From NCBI GenBank assembly GCA_017308135.1, contig JAFKFM010000007.1, positions 452,001 to 516,000 on the forward strand: a stretch of 64,000 nt of DNA, written 5' to 3'. The first letter of the stretch is position 1. Each line of letters starts with the position of its first letter. Source of the DNA: Alphaproteobacteria bacterium (GTDB lineage Bacteria; Pseudomonadota; Alphaproteobacteria; CACIAM-22H2). Below are positions 18,325-26,920 of the stretch, one piece after another. Made by a program: the position numbers and the translations under genes. A model generated the notes under the pieces. The model saw only the letters and a list, made by a program, of their open reading frames with translations, made no database searches and was not told where the DNA came from.

Positions 18325-20691
18325 ATGCTGTCGCGCAATCTCGAACAGAGCCTGCACCGCGCGCTCGCCCTCGCCAACGAGCGGCGTCACGAGTATGCGA
18401 CTCTCGAACATCTTCTGCTGGCCCTGACCGAAGATCAGGACGCGATCGCGGTCTTGCGCGCGTGCGGCGTCGATCTCGACAAGCTGCGCCGGGACTTGAC
18501 CCAATATCTCGACAACGAACTCGCGGGGCTGGTCACCAGCCGCGGCGGCGAGGCGAAGCCCACGGCCGGCTTCCAGCGCGTGCTGCAACGCGCCGCGATC
18601 CATGTTCAATCCTCCGGCCGCGAGGAAGTGACCGGCGCCAACGTGCTGGTCGCGATGTTCTCCGAGCGCGAGAGCCATGCCGTCTATTTCCTGCAGGAGC
18701 AGGACATGTCGCGGCTCGACGCGGTCAACTATATCAGCCACGGCGTGGCCAAGGTGCCGGGCAAGTCCGAGCCGCGCCGCGTGCGCGGGGCGGACGAGGA
18801 GCAGACCACCGGCCAATCGGGCGAGCGCGGTCCCGCCGATCGCGGGCCCGAGCGTCAATCCGGCGGCGGCGAAGGCAAGCAAGGGGCGAAGCCCAAGGAA
18901 GGCGCCCTCCAGGCTTACTGCGTCAACCTCAACAAGAAGGCCGCGCAAGGCAAGATTGATCCGCTGATCGGCCGCGATGCCGAGGTCGAGCGCACGATCC
19001 AGATCCTGTGCCGGCGCTACAAGAACAACCCGCTTTACGTGGGCGATCCGGGCGTGGGCAAAACGGCAATCGCCGAAGGCCTCGCGCGCAAGGTCGTGAA
19101 GGGCGAAGTGCCCGAAGTGCTCCAGAACGCGGTGATCTACGCGATCGACATGGGCACGCTGCTGGCCGGCACGCGTTATCGCGGCGATTTCGAGGAACGG
19201 TTGAAGGCCGTTCTGTCGGAACTCGAAGCGCAGGAAAACGCGATCCTGTTCATCGACGAAATCCACACCGTGATCGGTGCGGGCGCCACTTCGGGCGGCT
19301 CGATGGACGCATCGAACTTGCTGAAGCCCGCCCTCGCTTCGGGCGGCCTGCGCTGCATCGGCTCGACGACCTACAAGGAATACCGGACCTATTTCGAAAA
19401 GGACCGCGCGCTGGTCCGCCGCTTCCAGAAGATCGACGTCAACGAACCGTCGGTCGAGGACGCGATCAAGATCCTCGAAGGCATCAAGCCTTACTACGAG
19501 GAGCATCATAAGGTCCGCTACACCAAGGACGCGGTGCGCGCGGCCGTCGAATTGTCGGCGCGCTACGTCAACGACCGCAAGCTGCCCGACAAGGCGATCG
19601 ACGTGATCGACGAAGTGGGGGCGGCGCAAATGCTATTGCCGGCCGCACGCCGCAAGAAGACGATCAACGTGAAGGACGTCGAAGCGGCCGTCGCCAAGAT
19701 CGCGCGCATTCCTCCCAAATCGGTTTCGACCGACGACAAGGAAGTGCTGCAGAATCTCGACAAGCAGTTGAAGGGCGTCGTGTTCGGCCAGGACAAGGCG
19801 ATCGAAGCCTTGTGCGCGGCGATCAAGCTGGCGCGCGCCGGTTTGCGCGAACCCGAAAAGCCGATCGGCTCATATCTGTTCTCCGGCCCCACGGGTGTCG
19901 GCAAGACGGAAGTCGCGCGCCAATTGGCCTTGTCGCTGGGCGTCGAGTTGAAGCGCTTCGACATGTCCGAATACATGGAGCGCCACACGGTCTCGCGTTT
20001 GATCGGCGCCCCGCCGGGCTATGTCGGTTTCGATCAGGGCGGTCTGCTGACCGACGCGATCGACCAGCATCCGCATTGCGTGCTGCTGCTCGACGAAATC
20101 GAGAAGGCGCATCCCGATCTCTATAACATCCTGCTCCAGGTCATGGATCACGGGAAGTTGACGGATCACAACGGCAAGAACGTCGATTTCCGCAACGTGA
20201 TCCTGATCATGACCACGAACGCCGGTGCGGCCGAACAGGCCAAGCCCGCGATCGGTTTCGGCAACGAAATGCGCGTGGGCGAGGACGAGGAAGCGATCAA
20301 GCGGATGTTCACGCCGGAATTCCGCAACCGTCTGGACGCGACGGTGGCTTTCGCGCGGCTGTCGCCGGAGGTCATCAACAAGGTCGTCGACAAATTCGTC
20401 GGCGAGTTGGAGCGCCAGCTGACCGACCGTCAGGTCGTTCTGTCGGTGTCGGACGAGGCGCGCACCTGGCTCGCCGAGAAGGGCTACGACGAGCTCTACG
20501 GGGCCCGTCCGCTCGGCCGCGTGATCCAGGAGAATATCAAGAAGCCGCTGGCGGACGAGCTGCTGTTCGGCCGTCTGGCGAAGGGCGGCAAGGTCCGCGT
20601 GAAGGTCGAAAACGGCAAGCTCGCTTTCGACTACCCGCCGCCGGCCAATCCTGAAAAGGACGTTCCCAAACTCCCCGCGATGGTGGAGTAG
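18325..20691 (+). CDS. clpA: ATP-dependent Clp protease ATP-binding subunit ClpA
   Basis: An AAA+ unfoldase of 788 residues that feeds substrates to ClpP. The Clp N-domain (residues 1-145) is the ClpS docking site and begins [18 protein letters not shown]. Next are D1 with Walker [15 protein letters not shown] and Walker [10 protein letters not shown], and D2 with Walker [15 protein letters not shown] and Walker [12 protein letters not shown]. The Arg-rich sensor [10 protein letters not shown] follows. A linker rich in Gly/Glu/Arg (about 150-190) is longer than in E. coli. I chose the ATG at 18325 over the upstream ATG at 18250 because it begins the conserved N-domain. Confidence 0.96.
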   Translation: MLSRNLEQSLHRALALANERRHEYATLEHLLLALTEDQDAIAVLRACGVDLDKLRRDLTQYLDNELAGLVTSRGGEAKPTAGFQRVLQRAAIHVQSSGREEVTGANVLVAMFSERESHAVYFLQEQDMSRLDAVNYISHGVAKVPGKSEPRRVRGADEEQTTGQSGERGPADRGPERQSGGGEGKQGAKPKEGALQAYCVNLNKKAAQGKIDPLIGRDAEVERTIQILCRRYKNNPLYVGDPGVGKTAIAEGLARKVVKGEVPEVLQNAVIYAIDMGTLLAGTRYRGDFEERLKAVLSELEAQENAILFIDEIHTVIGAGATSGGSMDASNLLKPALASGGLRCIGSTTYKEYRTYFEKDRALVRRFQKIDVNEPSVEDAIKILEGIKPYYEEHHKVRYTKDAVRAAVELSARYVNDRKLPDKAIDVIDEVGAAQMLLPAARRKKTINVKDVEAAVAKIARIPPKSVSTDDKEVLQNLDKQLKGVVFGQDKAIEALCAAIKLARAGLREPEKPIGSYLFSGPTGVGKTEVARQLALSLGVELKRFDMSEYMERHTVSRLIGAPPGYVGFDQGGLLTDAIDQHPHCVLLLDEIEKAHPDLYNILLQVMDHGKLTDHNGKNVDFRNVILIMTTNAGAAEQAKPAIGFGNEMRVGEDEEAIKRMFTPEFRNRLDATVAFARLSPEVINKVVDKFVGELERQLTDRQVVLSVSDEARTWLAEKGYDELYGARPLGRVIQENIKKPLADELLFGRLAKGGKVRVKVENGKLAFDYPPPANPEKDVPKLPAMVE

Positions 20692-20694
20692 AAG

Positions 20695-20730
20695 AAACGG
20701 GCGGGGGAAACCCCGCCCGTTTCGCTTTTT
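20695..20730 (+). terminator. Rho-independent terminator of clpA
   Basis: A perfect 12-bp stem, AAACGGGCGGGG (20695-20706) and CCCCGCCCGTTT (20711-20722), has a GAAA tetraloop and is followed by CGCTTTTT. It starts 4 bp after the clpA stop. Confidence 0.9.
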
Positions 20731-20755
20731 GGCGGAATCGCGCGATACTCGACCG

Positions 20756-21208
20756 ATGTCGCAGCAAACGATTCTTCCCCGCAAGCATTTCGCCAATGGG
20801 CGGACGATCTTCCGCACCGGCGACGCGGGCGACGCGGCTTACGTGATCGAAAGCGGCACGGTCGATATCGTGCGCAATGTCGGCGGCCAGACCAAGCGCA
20901 TCGCCCAGCTCGCCGCCGGCGAGATTTTCGGCGAGATGGCGCTGATCGACGGCAAGAAGCGCATGGCGGACGCCATCGCTTCGACCAACGTGACCGTCAT
21001 TCTGGTCTCGGCCGATCAATTCACCGAGAAGATGCGCGCGGCCGATCCGTTCGTGCGCGCCTTGCTGCGCATGTTCGTCGAAAATCTGCGCGTGATGACG
21101 CGCAACGCCCTGATCTCGCAAACGCAGAACGAAGTGCTGCGCGCCAAGCTCAAGGAAATGGGCGTCGAAATCAAAAACGACGTCGATCCCAAAGCGCCGC
21201 CGGCGTAA
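20756..21208 (+). CDS. Stand-alone cyclic nucleotide-binding domain protein
   Basis: A protein of 150 residues. Residues 10-110 form a CRP-like cNMP-binding beta-barrel: GRTIFRTGDAGDAAYVIESG at the start, and a phosphate-binding cassette GEIFGEMALIDGKKRMADAI with the Glu and Arg that contact the cyclic phosphate and ribose. The C-terminal 40 residues (LRMFVENLRVMTRNALIS, then QTQNEVLRAKLKEMG) form a long helix but there is no helix-turn-helix, so it is not a transcription factor. It probably acts by protein contact. The gene is convergent with, and 3 bp from, the DUF3095 cyclase-like gene. Confidence 0.8.
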   Translation: MSQQTILPRKHFANGRTIFRTGDAGDAAYVIESGTVDIVRNVGGQTKRIAQLAAGEIFGEMALIDGKKRMADAIASTNVTVILVSADQFTEKMRAADPFVRALLRMFVENLRVMTRNALISQTQNEVLRAKLKEMGVEIKNDVDPKAPPA

Positions 21209-21211
21209 GCG

Positions 21212-22351
21212 TCACGCCGCGCGTTTGGCCTTCAACGCGCTGGCCGCCCGCCAGAATCCCAAACCGTCCCCATCGACGAAATGGACATGCCGGTCGGCCA
21301 TGAAATCGCCGACCAGGCAGGTAATCGTCGTGCTGTCGGCGCGCGCCGTGCCGAACGCGATGGCGCCCGCGTTCTCCTCGCGCGCCAGGGCGGCCTGGAT
21401 CGCGGCCTCTTCCGCATCTGTCACATCGAGCACGAAGCGCGGGCCGCCGGCGAGTTTGCGGTGGTCCGAACGCTCGGCGAGGCCGCGCGTGTAGTTTTTC
21501 GTGTCGATGCGGCCCCATTTGCCGCCCAGCGCGTGGACGGTCTTCAGGATCATCATGCCGCCGACCGCCGCCGCCAAGCGCTTGAGCCTTGCGCCCGGTT
21601 TCTGCGCGCGCATCTCGTTGCGCAAGGCGCGCCAAGCGGGGATCCCTTTGGGTTCGAGATCGCCGCCATCGCCCAGTGGTGCTGCGGTCGCGCCCGGCAC
21701 GATGCGCTCGAAATCGGCCAGCAAGCGCGCCAGGGCCGCTTCGCCCGCCGCACCGGGGGCGGGATCGACGATCACGCACAGCACATGGCCGCGCCGTGAA
21801 GGGACCGGCTGCCAGCGGCAGGACAAGCCCTCGATGCCCGGCAACTCGCCCGGTGCCGGGGCGATGCGCCATTTGCCGTCGGCTTTGACCCAAGCGTCGG
21901 CCGCCGCGATGCCCGAGCCGAGGAACTGCCCGAACACATTGCCGCCGCCGAAATCCTGCAACGCCGCGCGCGCGTCGTGGCCCGCGTCGATCAATGCCTT
22001 GACGGGCACGAGGCCGACGCGCAGCGGAATGTCGATCTCCGCCGCCGCCCAATGCGCCAGCGCCGCCAATGCGGTGCGCGTCGCGGCTTCGCAGCCCGGC
22101 GATACGGCGGCGATGGCGCCGTCGCCGCCGAATTGGCAGGCGGTCATGTCGGGCGGCCGGGTCGCGACGGTGGACAGCACGGCGACCGCCGCCCCGGCGA
22201 CGAAATTCACGTCGCGGTCGCGGCCGGCACCTGCGAGCTTAGTGCTCGCCTCCACATCCGCGACGGCGAGGAACCAATCGGGCCCCAGCGCCTGATAACG
22301 CGCGGGGTCGTAGCCTTCGCGCGCGAAATCGCGGATCGCGGGCAGGCTCAT
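21212..22351 (-). CDS. DUF3095 family protein resembling a class III nucleotide cyclase domain
   Basis: A protein of 379 residues of the DUF3095 family, whose function is not established. The N-terminal part looks like a cyclase homology domain. Asp32 in FLAVADVEASTKLAG and Asp77 in QFGGDGAIAA are 45 residues apart, as the two metal-binding Asp of class III cyclases are. LRVGLVPV then mirrors the RIGIHTG strand. The C-terminal half has HFVDGDGLGFWRAA. A cNMP-binding protein gene lies 3 bp away on the opposite strand. Cyclase activity is inference. The start overlaps the upstream acyltransferase stop by 4 nt. Confidence 0.75.
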   Translation of the reverse strand: MSLPAIRDFAREGYDPARYQALGPDWFLAVADVEASTKLAGAGRDRDVNFVAGAAVAVLSTVATRPPDMTACQFGGDGAIAAVSPGCEAATRTALAALAHWAAAEIDIPLRVGLVPVKALIDAGHDARAALQDFGGGNVFGQFLGSGIAAADAWVKADGKWRIAPAPGELPGIEGLSCRWQPVPSRRGHVLCVIVDPAPGAAGEAALARLLADFERIVPGATAAPLGDGGDLEPKGIPAWRALRNEMRAQKPGARLKRLAAAVGGMMILKTVHALGGKWGRIDTKNYTRGLAERSDHRKLAGGPRFVLDVTDAEEAAIQAALAREENAGAIAFGTARADSTTITCLVGDFMADRHVHFVDGDGLGFWRAASALKAKRAA

Positions 22352-23499
22352 TTGTAGGGCCCTTCGGCGGCGAGTTCGTCGATATGCGCGCGCATCGCGT
22401 CGTCCTCGGCGCGGCAGAAATCGCGCACGGCTTTCTCGAAGCCCGGATCGCGCAGCGCATGCGCACTCCAGGTCGACACGGGCATATAGCCGCGTTGCAG
22501 CTTGTGTTCGCCTTGCGCACCCGCCTCGACGCGCTTTAATCCGCGCGCAATCGCAAAGTCGAGCGCTTGGTAGTAGCACGCCTCGAAATGCAGGAACGGC
22601 AGATCGACCGAAGCGCCCCAATTGCGGCCATAGAGCGTATCGGCGCCGATGAGGTTCAAGGCGCCGCACACCCACTCGCCGTCTTTGCGGCCCAGGATCA
22701 GCAGCACCTTGTCGGCTAGGCGATCATGCAGCAGATCGAAGAAGCGTCGCGTGAGATAGGGATTGCCCCATTTGCGGTCGGACGTCGAGATATAGAACGC
22801 GAAGAACGCGCTCCAATGCTCGCGCAGCAAATCGCCGCCGGTCAGGCCCACGAATTCGATGCCGGTCGCGGCGATGTCGCGCCGCTCGCGCTTGATCGCC
22901 TTGCGCCGCGAATGGGATAGCGCCCCCAGAAAATCGTCGAAGCTGCCATAGCCGCGATTTTCCCAATGGAATTGCACGCCTCTTCGCAACGCGAAGCCGT
23001 TCTCCGCCAACAATTCGGCGTCGCTTTGGTCGCAGAAGGTGACATGCAGCGACGACACGCCGCTTGAGCGCGGCAAACCGGCCAGGGTTTGTGCGAGGCC
23101 TTCGCGCACCGCGTCGCGGCTTTCGCCGGGGCGCGCGAGCAGCCTTGCGCCGGGAACGGGCGTGAACGGCACGCAAGCTTGCAGCTTCGGGTAATAGCGC
23201 CCGCCCGCGTTCTGATAGGCCTGCGCCCAGCTATGGTCGAAGACGTATTCACCCTGGCTATGGCTTTTGGCGTAGAGCGGCACGGCGCCGACAAGTGTGC
23301 CCGCGTCGTCGCGCGCGACCAGGTGATGCGCCGCCCAGCCGGTGCGCGGGCCCACACTGCCCGAATCCTCCAGCGCCGACAGGAAGGCGTGACCGAGGAA
23401 CGGATTATCCGTACCCGCGCACGCATCCCATTCGGCGGGGGTGATCGCGGCCAGGCTTTCGACCGCGTCGATCTTCAGCGTCAGCGCGCCATCGGGCAT
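22348..23499 (-). CDS. FemAB-like GNAT-fold acyltransferase (DUF482/FemAB_like family)
   Basis: A protein of 383 residues. It has the family features NPFLGHAFLSALEDSGSVGP near residue 32, DHSWAQAYQNAGGRYYPKLQ near residue 90, SHSRRKAIKRERR near residue 196, and a C-terminal GNAT-like half with YGRNWGASVDLPFLHFEACY and GAQGEHKLQRGY. FemAB-like proteins carry out aminoacyl or acyl transfer, often using aminoacyl-tRNA or acyl-CoA on envelope precursors; the substrate here is unknown. No signal peptide. It overlaps DUF3095 by 4 nt (ATGA), so the two are translationally coupled and probably work in one process. Confidence 0.82.
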   Translation of the reverse strand: MPDGALTLKIDAVESLAAITPAEWDACAGTDNPFLGHAFLSALEDSGSVGPRTGWAAHHLVARDDAGTLVGAVPLYAKSHSQGEYVFDHSWAQAYQNAGGRYYPKLQACVPFTPVPGARLLARPGESRDAVREGLAQTLAGLPRSSGVSSLHVTFCDQSDAELLAENGFALRRGVQFHWENRGYGSFDDFLGALSHSRRKAIKRERRDIAATGIEFVGLTGGDLLREHWSAFFAFYISTSDRKWGNPYLTRRFFDLLHDRLADKVLLILGRKDGEWVCGALNLIGADTLYGRNWGASVDLPFLHFEACYYQALDFAIARGLKRVEAGAQGEHKLQRGYMPVSTWSAHALRDPGFEKAVRDFCRAEDDAMRAHIDELAAEGPYK

Positions 23500-23525
23500 G
23501 GGCCCAGGATAGCGCTATTTCGCGA

Positions 23526-23993
23526 TCATGCGAGTTCGAAGATCGCGTCGATCTCGACCGCCACGCCGCGCGGCAGCGACGACGTGCCGACGGCGGCGCG
23601 CGCATGCTTGCCCTTGTCGCCGAAAACTTCGACGATCATGTCCGACGCCCCGTTGATGACGGCGGGGTGGTCGGTGAATTCGGGTGTGGCGTTGACGAAG
23701 CCGCCCAGGCGCACGCAGCGCGCGACCTTGTCGAGATCGCCGCCGGCGGCGGTCTTGAGATGCGACAGGATGCTGAGCGCGCACAGGCGCGCGGCCTGCT
23801 GGCCTTCCGCCACGCCGAATTCGCGGCCGAGCTTGCCTAAAAATTCCGGTTTGCCGTCTTTCTGGGAAATCTGGCCGGCGATGAACACGAGCTTGCCGGT
23901 GACGACATAGGGCACGTAATTCGCGGCCGGGGCGGAGCCGGGGGGCAATTCGATGCCGAGTTGCTTCAAGCGGGCGTCGATCGTGCCGGTCAT
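23526..23993 (-). CDS. RidA family (YjgF/YER057c/UK114) protein
   Basis: A protein of 155 residues matching the longer RidA-like subgroup. It starts MTGTIDARLKQLGIELPPGS and carries FIAGQISQKDGK, ARLCALSILSHLKTAAGGDL, and ARAAVGTSSLPRGVAVEIDAIF with the RGVAVEI loop. True RidA deaminates reactive 2-aminoacrylate using a conserved Arg in the C-terminal loop; an Arg is present in SSLPRGV. Subgroup function is often unknown, so the deaminase role is a family inference. It lies 26 bp downstream of nothing on its strand and just precedes the acyltransferase gene in transcription direction, possibly the same unit. Confidence 0.88.
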   Translation of the reverse strand: MTGTIDARLKQLGIELPPGSAPAANYVPYVVTGKLVFIAGQISQKDGKPEFLGKLGREFGVAEGQQAARLCALSILSHLKTAAGGDLDKVARCVRLGGFVNATPEFTDHPAVINGASDMIVEVFGDKGKHARAAVGTSSLPRGVAVEIDAIFELA

Positions 23994-24099
23994 GGGTATT
24001 TCCCTTCGCTGGAGGCGGAAAAGGGCGCGACGATAGCGGCCCCATTCGGGTTACGCCAGGGGGCTTGCCGGGCGGGCGCGGCTCGCCCATCATCTTTCC

Positions 24100-25008
24100 A
24101 TGCGCTCGAAACTTTTCCGCATTGGCGTCGCGGCCGGGATGGCGTTGGCCTTGGGGGCTTGCGTCGCCAATCCCGGCGATGGCTCTCGTCCGCAAACCGC
24201 CTCCGAGCAACCGGGGCTGCGCTCGACGCCCGAAGGCTTGGCGCTGGTACGCCTCGCCATGATGCATCGGCGCGGCGACGGCGTGGCGCAGGATCTGGGC
24301 GAAATGCGCAAGCTGCTCGTCCAAGCGATGGGCAAGGGCGAGCCGGTCGCCTATGTCGAGATGGGCTTGCTCGCCGCCAATGGCGACGCAGGCGTGCCGA
24401 AGGACGAAGTCTCGGCCGTCAAAATGTTCGAGCGCGCATGGTCCGCGCGCCTGCCCTCGGCCGCGTTTTTTCTCGCGCAAGCGCATTACAACGGGCGCGG
24501 CGTGACGCGCGACCTCGCCTCGGCGCGCGAGTGGAGTTTGCGCGGCGCCGAACTGGGCGATTCGCGCGCGCAATTCATGTACGGCGTGATGAACGATATC
24601 GGCGAGGGCGGCCCGCAAGACGCCAAGATCGCCGTCGATTGGTATCGCCGCTCGGCGGCGCAGAACAACGCCGCCGCGATGAACAATCTCGCCTCGCTGT
24701 TCGCCGCCGGACGCGGCATCGATCGCAACGATCCCGCCGCTTTCGCGCTGTATGAACGCGCGGCGGCGCTCAATAACGCCTCCGCGCTCAACAATATGGG
24801 CCGCTGGTATCGCGACGGACGATTGGTCGCGCGCGACGACGGGCGCGCGGTCGATTTTTTCCGCCGTGCGGTGCGTCTGGGCGATCGCGGGGCGATGAAC
24901 AACCTCGCCGGCATGTACGAAACCGGGCGCGGCGTGGCGCGCGATCCCGCCGAGGCGGCGAAGCTTTATCGGCGCGCCGCCGGGCTCGATCCGGAGCGGG
25001 GCTCCTGA
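24100..25008 (+). CDS. Sel1-repeat lipoprotein
   Basis: A protein of 302 residues. The lipoprotein signal is MRSKLFRIGVAAGMALALGA followed by Cys20 (lipobox LGAC). The mature part consists of about six Sel1-like repeats of roughly 36 residues, visible as AMMHRRGDGVAQDLGEM, AQAHYNGRGVTRDLASA, ASLFAAGRGIDRNDPAA, GRWYRDGRLVARDDGRA and AGMYETGRGVARDPAEA. Sel1 solenoids bind proteins or peptides and often act in envelope or signalling complexes. The next gene starts 2 bp after the stop, so they are probably an operon. The partner is unknown. Confidence 0.85.
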   Translation: MRSKLFRIGVAAGMALALGACVANPGDGSRPQTASEQPGLRSTPEGLALVRLAMMHRRGDGVAQDLGEMRKLLVQAMGKGEPVAYVEMGLLAANGDAGVPKDEVSAVKMFERAWSARLPSAAFFLAQAHYNGRGVTRDLASAREWSLRGAELGDSRAQFMYGVMNDIGEGGPQDAKIAVDWYRRSAAQNNAAAMNNLASLFAAGRGIDRNDPAAFALYERAAALNNASALNNMGRWYRDGRLVARDDGRAVDFFRRAVRLGDRGAMNNLAGMYETGRGVARDPAEAAKLYRRAAGLDPERGS

Positions 25009-25010
25009 GC

Positions 25011-25637
25011 TTGATCTCGCGTCGCAGCGCTTTGGCGGGGCTCGCGTTGTTCGCGGCGCCGGCTTACGGCCAAGCGCGGCCATCTATTTTCGCGCCGCAG
25101 ATCGATTACACCGCGATCGGCTGGTTCGGGCGCGACGCCAAGCGTTCGGCGCGCATTCATCGCACGCGCGACGCGATCCGCTATCACGCGACCGACGGGA
25201 TCGAGCATGTGGTGATCGCAAGGCTCGATCGCGACAAGGCGTGGCTGGCGGCGCCCGCCTTGCGCGTCGCGTTCGAAACCGATTTGACCGGGCTGGGCTT
25301 GCCGCCCGCGATTTTGCGCGGGCGCGGCTTCCAGGAATCGCCGATCCGGGCGACGACGGTCGACGGCGTGCCCGCGTCGCAATTGCGCGTGAAGCGCGAT
25401 GCGGCGGATGTGGCGCTCGACGCGACGGCGCTGGTCGATCGGCGCGGCGTGTTGTGGCGCCTGGAAGGGACGGGCACGGTCGGCGGTCAGCCCGGCCGTC
25501 TCGATTGGAATTTCGAGGACGTGACGCCGGGAAGATTCGACGCGGCGTTGTTCGAAGCGCCCGCCGATATCCGCGTCGTGCCGGTCGCGGGGGAGACCTT
25601 GCTTCTCACGCTGCGCCGCTTCGGGATGATCCGTTAG
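25011..25637 (+). CDS. Exported hypothetical protein with twin-arginine-like signal
   Basis: A protein of 208 residues from a TTG start 2 bp after the Sel1 gene. The N-terminus MISRRSALAGLALFAAPAYG has paired Arg followed by a hydrophobic stretch and a cleavage site after AYG, which is Tat-like. This signal supports the TTG start, although no clear Shine-Dalgarno is present. The mature part is mainly beta-like strands (HVVIARLDRDKAWLAAPALR, then LDWNFEDVTPGRFDAALFEA) and resembles an outer-membrane-lipoprotein-sorting-like fold, but I do not recognise a family. Its stop overlaps the convergent downstream gene by 4 nt. Confidence 0.65.
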   Translation: MISRRSALAGLALFAAPAYGQARPSIFAPQIDYTAIGWFGRDAKRSARIHRTRDAIRYHATDGIEHVVIARLDRDKAWLAAPALRVAFETDLTGLGLPPAILRGRGFQESPIRATTVDGVPASQLRVKRDAADVALDATALVDRRGVLWRLEGTGTVGGQPGRLDWNFEDVTPGRFDAALFEAPADIRVVPVAGETLLLTLRRFGMIR

Positions 25638-26767
25638 TTTTTCGCGCCGGCGGGTGCGCCGATCGCGCGCGGGGCGGGGCGCGACAGCACGTCCTTCACG
25701 CCCGCGGCGGTCTGCGCCAAAAGATTGGTCGCTTCGCCGATCGACGCGGTCTTGGGCATATGGGTCCAGGCGGACGACCATCCATTGACCTTGACGTAAA
25801 GCTCCTCGACCACCGGCCGCGCCTCGCGGATGTAGAGGATCGCGGGCATCGCCTCGACGTAGAAATTGACGCCCTTCACCGCGCGGTCGTAGAGCATGCT
25901 GGCGTTGTAGACATGCGTGCCGATGATTTTGCCCGCGCGTTTCAACGCGTCCTCCAGATCGCGGACCTGGGCGGAAAGCGGCTTGTCCGACAGGATCGCC
26001 GGGATGGGCCGCAGATCCTGCACCTTCACCGCGCAATCGATCACCCAGCGCCACAGCTTGCGCCAAATCTCGACCTTCACCATGCCGCGCAGCATTTCCT
26101 GCTGCAGCGTGTGCTGCATGTCGATGGGGTTGAGGCGCGACGGCGGCACGCCCGATTTGGCGAGGCGCTGCACGAGGCGCGCATAGGCTTCGTTGAAGGC
26201 TTGCTTGTTGCGGATCGGCTGCGGCTTGTAGTTGCCGATCGCGGTGACGATGTCGTTGATGAAGCGCTCGCAGCTTTCCTCGGGCTGGGGCAGCGGGCGC
26301 AAATAGAGAAGCGAGGCTTCGGGCAAAGGCTGGCCGAACACGACCTCGTCGACGATACCCAGGCCCAGCACCTGGGAGACGAGTTCGACGAGACGGCGGT
26401 TGTAGTCGGAGCCCGGATCGTAATCGCGCATCAGCGACGCGTCGGAGCCCGAGCGCACGAATTGGATGCCCGTCTCCTGGCCCGTCTGGTTGAGGTTCAT
26501 CACCACGTCCAGGCGGCCGCGCTCGGCGTCGAAGCGGATCGGCGCGTCGGCGAAGGCGCCGGTCGATTCCTTGAAGCGGAAGCAGCTGCTGCGCCCGATA
26601 TCCTCGAAGATCTCGCGATCGATATCGCTTTCCTTGCCGGGCACGTGGCGCATCAACAGGCCTTCGACGCCTTCGGCGGCCAGGCGCAGCATCTCGCGCA
26701 AGCCGCGATCGTCGTATTTGTCGATATCCTCGCCCGGCCGGCGCGGATCGTTACCCTGGATCGCCAT
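25634..26767 (-). CDS. Conserved hypothetical protein, 377 residues, unknown function
   Basis: The protein starts MAIQGNDPRRPGEDIDKYDD. It has no signal peptide or membrane segment. Features include an acidic N-terminus, two Cys (SSCFRF near residue 60, ESCERF near 172), MLRGMVKVEIWRKLWRWVID, and an Ala/Pro tail ending PAGAKN. It reads as a soluble mixed alpha/beta protein with no motif I can name. Codon use matches its neighbours and no mobile sequence is nearby. It lies downstream of nrdJ in the same direction, separated by a strong terminator, so it likely has its own promoter in 26768-26860, an AT-rich stretch. Confidence 0.75.
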   Translation of the reverse strand: MAIQGNDPRRPGEDIDKYDDRGLREMLRLAAEGVEGLLMRHVPGKESDIDREIFEDIGRSSCFRFKESTGAFADAPIRFDAERGRLDVVMNLNQTGQETGIQFVRSGSDASLMRDYDPGSDYNRRLVELVSQVLGLGIVDEVVFGQPLPEASLLYLRPLPQPEESCERFINDIVTAIGNYKPQPIRNKQAFNEAYARLVQRLAKSGVPPSRLNPIDMQHTLQQEMLRGMVKVEIWRKLWRWVIDCAVKVQDLRPIPAILSDKPLSAQVRDLEDALKRAGKIIGTHVYNASMLYDRAVKGVNFYVEAMPAILYIREARPVVEELYVKVNGWSSAWTHMPKTASIGEATNLLAQTAAGVKDVLSRPAPRAIGAPAGAKN

Positions 26768-26867
26768 GGAGATTTGGTAGCAAGGGGTGTTCCACCCAGC
26801 AAGCTAATCCGGAATTTTTACGGTTATAATTTTGACGCGGGCTATTTAGAGCGTGCCGCCGCAACGA

Positions 26868-26897
26868 AAAAGGGCCGGGATTTCTCCCGGCCCTTTT
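26868..26897 (-). terminator. Rho-independent terminator of nrdJ
   Basis: AAAAGGGCCGGGA (26868-26880) and TCCCGGCCCTTTT (26885-26897) form a perfect 13-bp stem with a 4-nt loop. On the minus strand the stem is followed by TTTTTCG, so it ends the nrdJ transcript. The A/T symmetry makes it potentially bidirectional. Confidence 0.88.
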
Positions 26898-26920
26898 CGC
26901 GTTTCGCGATTTCGCGCGGC

